Assembly (NCBI RefSeq): GCF_900187565.1
Contig: NZ_FYED01000019.1
Location: forward strand, 62,001 to 126,000
DNA length: 64,000 nucleotides
Direction of reading: 5' to 3'
DNA from: Pseudomonas sp. Irchel 3A7
GTDB taxonomy: Bacteria > Pseudomonadota > Gammaproteobacteria > Pseudomonadales > Pseudomonadaceae
A program made the position numbers and the translations under genes. Positions 57,294 to 64,000 of the stretch are shown in pieces. The first letter of the stretch is position 1, and each line of letters begins with the position of its first letter. The notes beneath the pieces are model-generated. The model had not been told where the DNA came from. It was given only the letters and a program-made list of their open reading frames with translations, and did not search any database.

Positions 57294-58430
57294 ATGAAAG
57301 TAGCCATTATTCATGATTGGCTGGTAACTTTAGGTGGCGCCGAAAAAGTATTGAAAGAAATACTTTCGGTTTACCCAGACGCAGACATCTACACTGTGGT
57401 TGATTTTTTGACAACAGAACAACGCACAGAGATATTTAATAAAAAAACTACGACTTCATTTATTCAAAAATTACCGTTTGCCAAGAAAAACTATCGATCC
57501 TACCTGCCTCTGATGCCTCTTGCGATCGAGCAATTTGATCTATCTGATTACAACCTTATCATCAGTAGTAGCCATGCGGTCGCTAAAGGAGTCATTACGG
57601 GACCGGATCAACTGCATATTTGTTACTGCCATTCTCCAATCCGTTATGCGTGGGATATGCAAGCTCAGTATCTAAGAGATGCCGGGTTAAAAACGGGCAT
57701 AAAGGGTTGGCTGACTCGTACGCTGTTACACCGCATCCGTATTTGGGATCATCGCACCTCAAATGGAGTTGACCACTTTATTTGCAATAGCGATTTCATT
57801 TCCAGAAGGATATGGAAAATATATCGCCGCAAGTCGACTGTCATTCATCCGTCAGTTGCAATTGAAAACTTTGATTTGATCGAGAAAAAAGAAGACTTCT
57901 ATCTAACCGCTTCGCGCCTGGTACCTTACAAAAAAATCGACTTGATCGTAGAGGCGTTCAAACAAATGCCGGATCGAAAACTTGTCGTCATTGGCGATGG
58001 ACCTCAATTTAATAAAATCAAGGAGAACGCAGCGCCGAATATTGAAATATTGGGGTATCAGGAATTCTCGGTATTGAGAAGCTATATGGAGCGTGCGCGC
58101 GCTTTTGTTTTCGCCGCAGAGGAAGATTTTGGAATTATTCCCGTAGAAGCGCAGGCCTGCGGTACGCCGGTAATCGCCTTTTCAAAAGGTGGAGCACTGG
58201 AAACTGTAATTGACGGTGAGACTGGCATCTTCTTTCCTACCCAGACCGTGGAGGCAATTCAGCAGGCTGTCGAAAACTTTGAGAAATCCTTCATTTTCTC
58301 CCCCTCGCTAATCAGAGCAAACGCAGAAAAATTTTCCAGCCAGAATTTTCGTAACGATCTAAGAAACTTTATTAATCAAAAAATGACCCAGCCAACTCCA
58401 ACAACTGCACCGACAGTGGAACAGATATAG
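57294..58430 (+). CDS. Glycosyltransferase family 4 enzyme (mannosyltransferase-like)
   Basis: This 378-residue enzyme has a GT4 pattern: IIHDWLVTLGGAEKVLKEIL at the start, CYCHSPIRYAWD near residue 110 and the donor-binding part DLIVEAFKQMPDRKLVVIGDGP and AAEEDFGIIPVEAQACGTPVIAF near 280. The WLVTLGGAEKV start and HSPIRYAWD motif are typical of WbaZ-like mannosyltransferases, so GDP-mannose from ManC is a likely donor. That donor choice is an inference. Confidence 0.9.
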   Translation: MKVAIIHDWLVTLGGAEKVLKEILSVYPDADIYTVVDFLTTEQRTEIFNKKTTTSFIQKLPFAKKNYRSYLPLMPLAIEQFDLSDYNLIISSSHAVAKGVITGPDQLHICYCHSPIRYAWDMQAQYLRDAGLKTGIKGWLTRTLLHRIRIWDHRTSNGVDHFICNSDFISRRIWKIYRRKSTVIHPSVAIENFDLIEKKEDFYLTASRLVPYKKIDLIVEAFKQMPDRKLVVIGDGPQFNKIKENAAPNIEILGYQEFSVLRSYMERARAFVFAAEEDFGIIPVEAQACGTPVIAFSKGGALETVIDGETGIFFPTQTVEAIQQAVENFEKSFIFSPSLIRANAEKFSSQNFRNDLRNFINQKMTQPTPTTAPTVEQI

Positions 58431-58587
58431 TCAATTTTCCAGTTCATTGAGCACACCAGACTCAACCGTCTCCCAGAACACCCAAGATCGCACTGATAGC
58501 AAAGATCTGTAACGCACGCCTCCATATTATTTATCCTTGACAGAGTTTCTTGCGATCGCCCACATAAATTTCGGGAGCGCCGAATAT

Positions 58588-60075
58588 ATGAATTCACTAT
58601 CAAGATGCGGAGTAATCGTTACTTTCATTGTTTCCCAGTACTCAGCTCACGCATCCAATGCGCCCCCGAGCTTGTCGTCGGATCAGAAAGCAGTACACGT
58701 ATTAGAAAGATTGGGCTACGGCCCATCACCAGAAGACATTCAGAATGTTTCAGCCATTGGTTTAGAGCAGTACATCCTTCAACAACTAAATCCCGAAGGT
58801 ATAAAAAACCCTGACTGGCTCAGTGAGCGGCTATCCAGGATCGACGCTATCAATTTGGACCAGACAACAATATACAGAAAGTACAGCTCCCAGGCTTTCA
58901 AAGCGATTCAAACTGATACTAATGCGCGCAAGGCCTTTATTCGAGACAGAACGAATTTCGTGAATCAGGTTCGAGACGCAAGAATACTCAGAGCTCTTTA
59001 CAGCCCTGCGCAACTTCAAGAAGTAATGGTAGATTTTTGGTATAACCACTTTAATATCTGGGAAAGTAAAACCCCCACGAATGGCGCTATTCTTGGTGCT
59101 TACGAAAACGATGCCATCCGGCCCTATGCGCTTGGTAAATTTAAGGATTTACTTCTTGCAAATGCCAAACAAATGGCGATGCTTTACTATTTGGATAATT
59201 GGCGAAACAGGTACGCGCCCACCGGCAGAAAAGGTGTCAATGAAAATTACGCCAGAGAGGTAATGGAACTCCATACCTTGGGGGTTAATGGTGGGTATAG
59301 CCAAGCGGACATCAAGGCATTAGCGAGATTATTGTCTGGCTGGACCTACATCGCCGATCCCAACGCTCCAAATGCAGGAAATTTTCTGTTTGATTCAAAG
59401 CATCACGATCCCAACGAAAAGCAGTTTTTGGGTATTTCATTTCCTGCCGGCGGTGGTTATAGCGAAGGCGAACAAGCTCTGTTAAAACTCGCCCAGAGCC
59501 CAAAAACTGCACAACATATTGCTCATGAGCTCGTTGAGCTTTTCGTCAATGACGCGCCACCTCAGTTACTCGTTAACAAGGTGGCTCAGCGGTATATTGA
59601 AAGCGACGGAGATATTAAAGAGCTCCTTATAGTGATTTTTAAGAGCGATGAATTTTGGTCTCCGGAGAATTACAAGGCGAAATTCAAGACACCGTTTAAC
59701 TATCTGCTCTCCAGTTTGAGGGTTGCAGGGCTACCTCCAATTCAAGACTCCAGGCTATTGCAGAGTTGGCTTAAACAATCGGGAAATGGGCTCTTTGCAT
59801 GGCCGGCACCGGATGGCTATAAAAATGTGGAGAGTGCGTGGTTATCTCCAGATGTCTTGATGAATCGAGCAAACTTTTCCTACAAATTGGCAGCAGGCTG
59901 GATGTCACTCTGGGGGCGGAATCCAGAAGGTGGCAATCCTCAACCCAATGCCCAAAACTTGCTTTCAACTATCGGCTCAGGGATATCACCGGGAACAATA
60001 GCAAACGTCAAGCGGGCTCCCCAAGATGTTCATTCCGCTTTGATTCTCAGTAGTCCTGATTTCATGTATCGATAA
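58588..60075 (+). CDS. DUF1800-family secreted protein
   Basis: This 495-residue protein has a signal peptide (MNSLSRCGVIVTFIVSQYSAHA) and the DUF1800 pattern: AVHVLERLGYGPSPEDIQNV, VMVDFWYNHFNIW near residue 150, NYARELHTLGVN-like ENYAREVMELHTLGVNGGYSQ near 217 and LLSGWTYI. The family is usually encoded next to DUF1501 genes, as here, but its function is not established. GGGAG lies ten bases before the ATG. Its presence inside an EPS operon is notable. Confidence 0.85.
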   Translation: MNSLSRCGVIVTFIVSQYSAHASNAPPSLSSDQKAVHVLERLGYGPSPEDIQNVSAIGLEQYILQQLNPEGIKNPDWLSERLSRIDAINLDQTTIYRKYSSQAFKAIQTDTNARKAFIRDRTNFVNQVRDARILRALYSPAQLQEVMVDFWYNHFNIWESKTPTNGAILGAYENDAIRPYALGKFKDLLLANAKQMAMLYYLDNWRNRYAPTGRKGVNENYAREVMELHTLGVNGGYSQADIKALARLLSGWTYIADPNAPNAGNFLFDSKHHDPNEKQFLGISFPAGGGYSEGEQALLKLAQSPKTAQHIAHELVELFVNDAPPQLLVNKVAQRYIESDGDIKELLIVIFKSDEFWSPENYKAKFKTPFNYLLSSLRVAGLPPIQDSRLLQSWLKQSGNGLFAWPAPDGYKNVESAWLSPDVLMNRANFSYKLAAGWMSLWGRNPEGGNPQPNAQNLLSTIGSGISPGTIANVKRAPQDVHSALILSSPDFMYR

Positions 60076-60095
60076 TAAAATCCGAGGATTGCATA

Positions 60096-61346
60096 ATGAA
60101 TCGCAGGGGTTTTTGTAAGCTTTTCGGTGCCGTCGGATCCTATAGTTTATTCAACTCGTCGTTTGCAGCTCTTCCATCCGGTTCGTCAGATTCAAAAGCA
60201 CGCCTGGTTGTCGTAATGCTCCGTGGTGCTGTAGACGGATTAAGCATATTGATCCCTCACGCTGAAATAAACTACTACCGACTACGAGAAAAGACAGCGA
60301 TTGCTTTATCGGGAATGGACGGCGGAATGCATAAATTAAATAGTACATTCGGCCTTCACCCAGCGCTTTCATCGCTGGTTCCTCTTTGGCATTCAGGGCA
60401 ACTCGCATTTATTCCTGCGTCAGGGTGCCCAAGCGAAACCCGCTCGCACTTTTCAGCACAATTTAATATGGAGTGTGGCATTCCAGATGCCGAGCGCTCA
60501 GTCGACGGTTGGATGAATCGCCTTGCTGTAGAAAACAGTATTGATTTGGATGAAATGAATGCTGTCAGTTTTGGTGCAACGGTCACCCAGATTTTGTCGG
60601 GAAAAAAGCCTATCGCCGTCATTAACTCTCAAGACAATTACGGAACTCGTTTACCCGTTGACAGAACAGACTTTAGAAACTCCTTGGCATCACTTTATTC
60701 GCAGAATCCCTCACTACATCATGACTATATCCAGGGCTTGAAATTTCGCGAAGAAATAATTAAGTCCATCAATACACCTGAGCTAGACAAGGAGGCATTG
60801 ATGGCAAACAATGGCGCAGCACCTCCTACGCTTTTCTCCAGAGACGTTCATTTACTCAGCTCTTTAATCAACACTCAGCCAGATTTTCAGTTTGCTTTTA
60901 TGCAGCTAAGCGGCTGGGATACGCACGTTAACCAAGGTGGTGCCAAGGGGGTTCTTGCGACCAACCTTTCTCAGCTAAGTTACGGACTTTCGCTCCTTCC
61001 AAAACTGCTTGGTGACAATTGGAGATCTACTACTGTAGTCGTCATGTCAGAGTTCGGTAGAACAGCCAAAGAAAATAGCACGGGTGGTACAGATCATGGC
61101 CATGGAAATGTGATGATGGTTCTTGGAGGGAATGTTGGAGGAGGTAAAATTTACGGTGAATGGCCCGGCCTTTCAGATGATGTACTTTTTCAACAACGGG
61201 ATGTTGCCATTACCACTGACTTCCGACACGTACTCTCGCACATTTGCCAAGGCGGCTTAAAACTTTCCGATAATCAGCTATCTGCTATTTTCCCTAGATT
61301 ACCTGACTTCCCCGCCACTTCTTTGAAAGGTCTAATCAACGGGTAG
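60096..61346 (+). CDS. DUF1501-family Tat-exported protein
   Basis: This 416-residue protein starts with a twin-arginine-like signal (NRRGFCKLFGAVGS). The DUF1501 signs are visible: LVVVMLRGAVDGLSILIPH near residue 40, LHPALSSLVPLWHSGQLAFIPA near 90, SGWDTHVNQGG near 270, VVMSEFGRTAKENSTGGTDHGHGN near 310. The fold is related to alkaline-phosphatase-like/sulfatase hydrolases, so it may act on a modified sugar, but no substrate is known. It follows the DUF1800 gene after 20 bases, the common pairing. Confidence 0.85.
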   Translation: MNRRGFCKLFGAVGSYSLFNSSFAALPSGSSDSKARLVVVMLRGAVDGLSILIPHAEINYYRLREKTAIALSGMDGGMHKLNSTFGLHPALSSLVPLWHSGQLAFIPASGCPSETRSHFSAQFNMECGIPDAERSVDGWMNRLAVENSIDLDEMNAVSFGATVTQILSGKKPIAVINSQDNYGTRLPVDRTDFRNSLASLYSQNPSLHHDYIQGLKFREEIIKSINTPELDKEALMANNGAAPPTLFSRDVHLLSSLINTQPDFQFAFMQLSGWDTHVNQGGAKGVLATNLSQLSYGLSLLPKLLGDNWRSTTVVVMSEFGRTAKENSTGGTDHGHGNVMMVLGGNVGGGKIYGEWPGLSDDVLFQQRDVAITTDFRHVLSHICQGGLKLSDNQLSAIFPRLPDFPATSLKGLING

Positions 61347-61578
61347 AAATCAGAGGTCGAGAATCCCAAGTTCGGAATGAGCCAGATTGAGCGCGCCGAT
61401 CAAACAAATGCAGAAAAATAACACTCTTTAGTTTTGCCTAGACAAAACCTAACATTCCTCATTCTTTATATGCACCCTAACATAAGTTATGGTATTTGTT
61501 TCGCCACCCTCATTGATAGCAACGCAATAAAGCAATGTTGTTATTTGTTTTTCTATCGCATAGTTAACAGGACCCTAC
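61347..61578 (+). promoter_or_regulatory. Intergenic region before galU
   Basis: No gene is visible in these 232 bases. A short hairpin (GTTTTG/CAAAAC, 61433-61450) is present, and A+T-rich sequence further on probably holds the galU promoter. Base composition changes from A+T-rich to G+C-rich just after it. Confidence 0.45.
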
Positions 61579-62412
61579 ATGATCCGTAAATGCCTATTCC
61601 CCGCCGCCGGTTATGGCACTCGTTTTCTGCCCGCCACAAAGGCCATGCCCAAGGAAATGCTGCCGGTAGTGAATAAGCCGCTGATCCAATACGGCGTAGA
61701 GGAAGCGCGTGATGCGGGCCTCCAGCATATGGCTATCGTTACTGGTCGTGGTAAACGCGCTTTAGAAGATCACTTCGATATCAGCTACGAGCTGGAACAT
61801 CAGATTCGCGGCAGTGATAAAGAGAAGTTTTTGTCGGGTACTCGCGAGCTGATGGAGACGTGCACGTTCTCTTACACCCGTCAGGTGGAGATGAAGGGGC
61901 TGGGGCACGCCATTCTCTCTGGTCGTCCGTTGATCGGTGACGAGCCCTTTGCCGTGGTTCTGGCTGACGACTTGTGTCTGAACCTGGAAGGTGATGGTGT
62001 GCTGTCCCAGATGATCGCGCTCTACAAGCAGTTCCGTTGCTCGATCGTGGCGATTCAGGAAGTGCCCAACGATCAAACGCACAAGTACGGAATCATCGCT
62101 GGCGAGCAGATTCGCGAAGGCATTTATCGGGTCAACAGCATGATTGAAAAGCCTAAACCGGAGGATGCGCCGTCCAATCTGGCGATTATTGGCCGCTATA
62201 TCCTGACGGCCGATATCTTTGACTTGATCGCCGATACCGAACCCGGCAAGGGCGGTGAAATCCAGATCACTGATGCGTTGATGAAGCAGGCACAGAATGG
62301 TTGTGTACTGGCTTATAAATTTGAAGGTCATCGTTTCGACTGCGGCGGAGCGGAAGGCTACATCGACGCAACCAATTTCTGTTACGAGAATTTGTATAAG
62401 AACGGCTTTTAA
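61579..62412 (+). CDS. galU: UTP-glucose-1-phosphate uridylyltransferase
   Basis: This 277-residue enzyme makes UDP-glucose from UTP and glucose-1-phosphate. The signature FPAAGYGTRFLPATKAMPKE is at the start, with ADDLCLN near residue 130, EKPKPEDAPSNLAIIGRYIL near 192 and EGHRFDCGGAEGY near the end. The length is that of bacterial GalU. UDP-glucose supplies Ugd and probably the initiating transferase. Codon use and GC content differ from the A+T-rich genes before it, so it belongs to the chromosomal core flanking the variable EPS block. Confidence 0.97.
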   Translation: MIRKCLFPAAGYGTRFLPATKAMPKEMLPVVNKPLIQYGVEEARDAGLQHMAIVTGRGKRALEDHFDISYELEHQIRGSDKEKFLSGTRELMETCTFSYTRQVEMKGLGHAILSGRPLIGDEPFAVVLADDLCLNLEGDGVLSQMIALYKQFRCSIVAIQEVPNDQTHKYGIIAGEQIREGIYRVNSMIEKPKPEDAPSNLAIIGRYILTADIFDLIADTEPGKGGEIQITDALMKQAQNGCVLAYKFEGHRFDCGGAEGYIDATNFCYENLYKNGF

Positions 62413-62479
62413 ACGTTACTTTTCAGCTCTTGGGTGCCGCGTTTCCTCGCGGCCGCAACCCTTCGCAAGGCGAATCACC

Positions 62480-62947
62480 ATGAACGCATCCAGATCACCA
62501 ATCGACGCTGCCTATACATCGCTGGATACTTTTGCCTCCGGCAATATGGTTTTGGGGCAGAAGTTCACCGAGGGCAATAGTGGATTGATGACCTGGTTGC
62601 GGACGTACGAAAGTGGTCCCAGTTCTTCTTCACCACAACCTAGGTTGTTGGTGGAACGCATCGGGCTCTTTCCTTCTTCGGGGGAGATTCGATGCGCGGT
62701 CCGCAGCCCGATTGCCGTCCTAGAGCATCTTTGGTCGCTGTATGCCGATAAGGCACTGGACGCTGAAGAGAAAGGTGGCTCGGGTTTAAACCTGACGTTC
62801 GCTGAATGGCGCTTCAGGATTCGTCTCTCGGAAAGTCAGCTCGAAATCCTGCTGAATGTTGAGAGCCGTGGCGATGTTGTGCTGATGCAGTTGAAAACTG
62901 CAGAACTGCTGGCTCGAATTGATGAGAAAAACAGAAGTGAGTCTTAG
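62480..62947 (+). CDS. Hypothetical protein downstream of galU
   Basis: This 155-residue soluble protein starts MNASRSPIDAAYTSLDTFAS (ATG at 62480; a longer frame overlaps galU and is rejected). The second half is beta-rich with EWRFRIRLSESQLEILLNVESRG. I recognise no family. It follows galU after about 65 bases with a small hairpin (GCCGCG/CGCGGC) in between, and may be cotranscribed. Confidence 0.6.
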   Translation: MNASRSPIDAAYTSLDTFASGNMVLGQKFTEGNSGLMTWLRTYESGPSSSSPQPRLLVERIGLFPSSGEIRCAVRSPIAVLEHLWSLYADKALDAEEKGGSGLNLTFAEWRFRIRLSESQLEILLNVESRGDVVLMQLKTAELLARIDEKNRSES

Positions 62948-62981
62948 CCCCCTCCCCCCAGGTCTTGCAATGAAGTCGGAT

Positions 62982-63611
62982 TTACAACCTCGTCGCCTCG
63001 CCTGAAGTGCGCCAATGAGGTTGCATAAACGCTTTTTCGGCCCCCGACAAAGTCACGGCAACAGAGTTCAAGACCCCCTCAGCCGTGTACTTGGGAATGC
63101 TCGTACTCAACATGATGACCGCAATCCCCACCACCAGAACTGGCAGGGGCATTTTGCGGATTTGCCTTTTCTCCAGCCTGAAAAGAAATACACAGGCCGC
63201 TGCTGATCCCACAACCGCCCCGGCAATAGCTTCTGACAGAGGATGGATCGTCTGCCCTACATACTGGACGCTGAACCACCAGGTCGACAGCAGCCCTCCA
63301 CCAAGAGCCAGCCATCGAAGGCGCTGATCCAGTTGGCGCAACAGCAAACTCAGTACAACGGTCGACACCAGGCAAGCATTCATCGCATGGCCGCTGATGA
63401 CCGCGATATCCAGGCTTTCCAGGCCGATTCCCCAGCCCTTGAAAAGCACTTTACTGAGACCAACGACGGTATAGGCGACGGACAGCACGCTTAGCCATAA
63501 GAGGGCGAGTTTTCTTGATGCGGTACACCACAACCAACCGGCGACAACCAGCGCTGCCGGAAGCATCACCGTGATGCCAGCGTATTGCGCAATGTATAGT
63601 TTTGACTCCAA
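62982..63611 (-). CDS. PAP2-like membrane phosphatase
   Basis: This 209-residue protein has six hydrophobic segments and PAP2-like motifs: KVLFKGWGIG near residue 54, ISGHAM near 72 as the PSGH equivalent, and HPLSEAIAGAVVG near 123. The third motif (an SR with H and D) is only partly matched, so activity is not certain. PAP2 membrane enzymes remove phosphate from lipids, among them undecaprenyl diphosphate, which would suit the location near an EPS locus. A TTG start with AAGTAGG upstream is used; no ATG fits. Confidence 0.65.
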   Translation of the reverse strand: MESKLYIAQYAGITVMLPAALVVAGWLWCTASRKLALLWLSVLSVAYTVVGLSKVLFKGWGIGLESLDIAVISGHAMNACLVSTVVLSLLLRQLDQRLRWLALGGGLLSTWWFSVQYVGQTIHPLSEAIAGAVVGSAAACVFLFRLEKRQIRKMPLPVLVVGIAVIMLSTSIPKYTAEGVLNSVAVTLSGAEKAFMQPHWRTSGEATRL

Positions 63612-63674
63612 CCTACTTCCTCTCGCCTCGTGCAGACTATTTTGGATATGAGCAACATGCTCGACAGGTAAAAA

Positions 63675-64000
63675 TCAACGATCCAAAAAGCACTTGAGGC
63701 GATTCTCTACAACAGCCACAGAATAGCTCGCGATGTGCATCGCCAGCCCCTCCTCCACCAGCGCCTCAAGCAAGGCAACTTGTGCCGCGAAGCGTTGTTC
63801 GCGTTTGAGCTTTCGAGCAGCGTGCATCTGATCGATCAATACATGAGTCACTTGATAAGGGGTATTGACTCTGAGGCGCCCCAGCCAGACGGGAAGTCTT
63901 TTTTCGCTCCTGGTTCGCCTGATATCCAGTACGCCCGTCGCCTTGTCCGAAGAGGTTTTCGACCCTTCCACGATTTCTTCAAATACGTCGGTCAACTTTT
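63675..64000 (-). CDS. Hypothetical protein, 5' end beyond the right edge
   Basis: A minus-strand frame ends at 63675 and stays open to the window edge; no ATG start is visible inside. The visible peptide (ending ENRLKCFLDR) is helical and basic, with RTRSEKRLPVWLGRLRVNTP and QMHAARKLKREQRFAAQVALLEAL. No family was recognised. A TTG at 63993-63995 could be a start, but continuation is equally possible. Confidence 0.5.
   Translation of the reverse strand, partial: KLTDVFEEIVEGSKTSSDKATGVLDIRRTRSEKRLPVWLGRLRVNTPYQVTHVLIDQMHAARKLKREQRFAAQVALLEALVEEGLAMHIASYSVAVVENRLKCFLDR

Noticed and set aside
1..64000. CRISPR arrays, tRNA or rRNA genes, insertion sequences
   Set aside because: No regularly spaced repeats, no tRNA-like cloverleaf, no rRNA and no transposase were seen on reading the window.

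Overview
The window looks like a chromosomal segment of a Pseudomonas, most likely of the P. fluorescens group. This rests on the GC-rich core genes (dusA, uppP, galU), the Pseudomonas-type prophage regulators (PrtN family, phage CII-like, P4-type primase) and a group-4-capsule-like exopolysaccharide locus. It has two halves: a lambdoid prophage running off the left edge (1 to about 31.8 kb) and an exopolysaccharide (EPS) locus with its regulators (about 32.8 to 63 kb).

Prophage. Read on the minus strand from right to left, the late genes are: holin, a tail-completion-like protein, terminase small and large subunits, gpW-like protein, lambda-type portal, S49 protease with an internal scaffold start, decoration protein, a Mu gpT-type major capsid, connectors, major tail protein, tail chaperone with a predicted -1 frameshift extension, tape measure, DUF2460, DUF2163, NlpC/P60, tail hub, and the start of a large tail fibre cut by the window edge. 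Upstream lie a Q-like antiterminator, a primase-helicase, a TraR/DksA zinc finger, a CII-like regulator and Cro, divergent from an S24 CI repressor. Right of CI is a plus-strand block of small genes including two PrtN-family regulators, then a tyrosine integrase facing dusA. The integrase and its position indicate integration into the 5' end of dusA, so the prophage supplies the present start of that gene. Two A+T-rich cargo genes (morons) interrupt the tail module; one encodes an FRG-domain protein on the opposite strand. The endolysin and the other att site must lie beyond the left edge.

Host side. After dusA and uppP comes a trio of unusual regulators: a pseudo-receiver winged-helix protein, a degenerate EAL-like protein and a second winged-helix protein. 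Next are a WbaP/WcaJ-type initiating sugar transferase and an RfaH-like elongation factor. A minus-strand operon encodes a GfcA/YjbE-like peptide, Wza, YjbF, YjbG and YjbH. A divergent, A+T-rich plus-strand operon, preceded by a near-perfect ops element, encodes ManC, Wzb, Wzc, Ugd, a UDP-glucuronate epimerase, an acetyltransferase, Wzx, Wzy, a pyruvyltransferase, two glycosyltransferases and a secreted DUF1800/DUF1501 pair. GalU, a hypothetical protein, a PAP2-like membrane protein and a truncated hypothetical gene finish the window.

Working model: UDP-glucose (GalU), UDP-glucuronate and UDP-galacturonate (Ugd, epimerase) and GDP-mannose (ManC) feed a short repeat unit. It is built on undecaprenyl phosphate, decorated with pyruvate and acetyl, flipped and polymerised by Wzx/Wzy, and exported by Wza-Wzc with the Gfc/Yjb outer-membrane accessory proteins. 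RfaH-like antitermination at ops probably helps transcription through the long operon. All functions are inferred from sequence reading alone; no database search was run.
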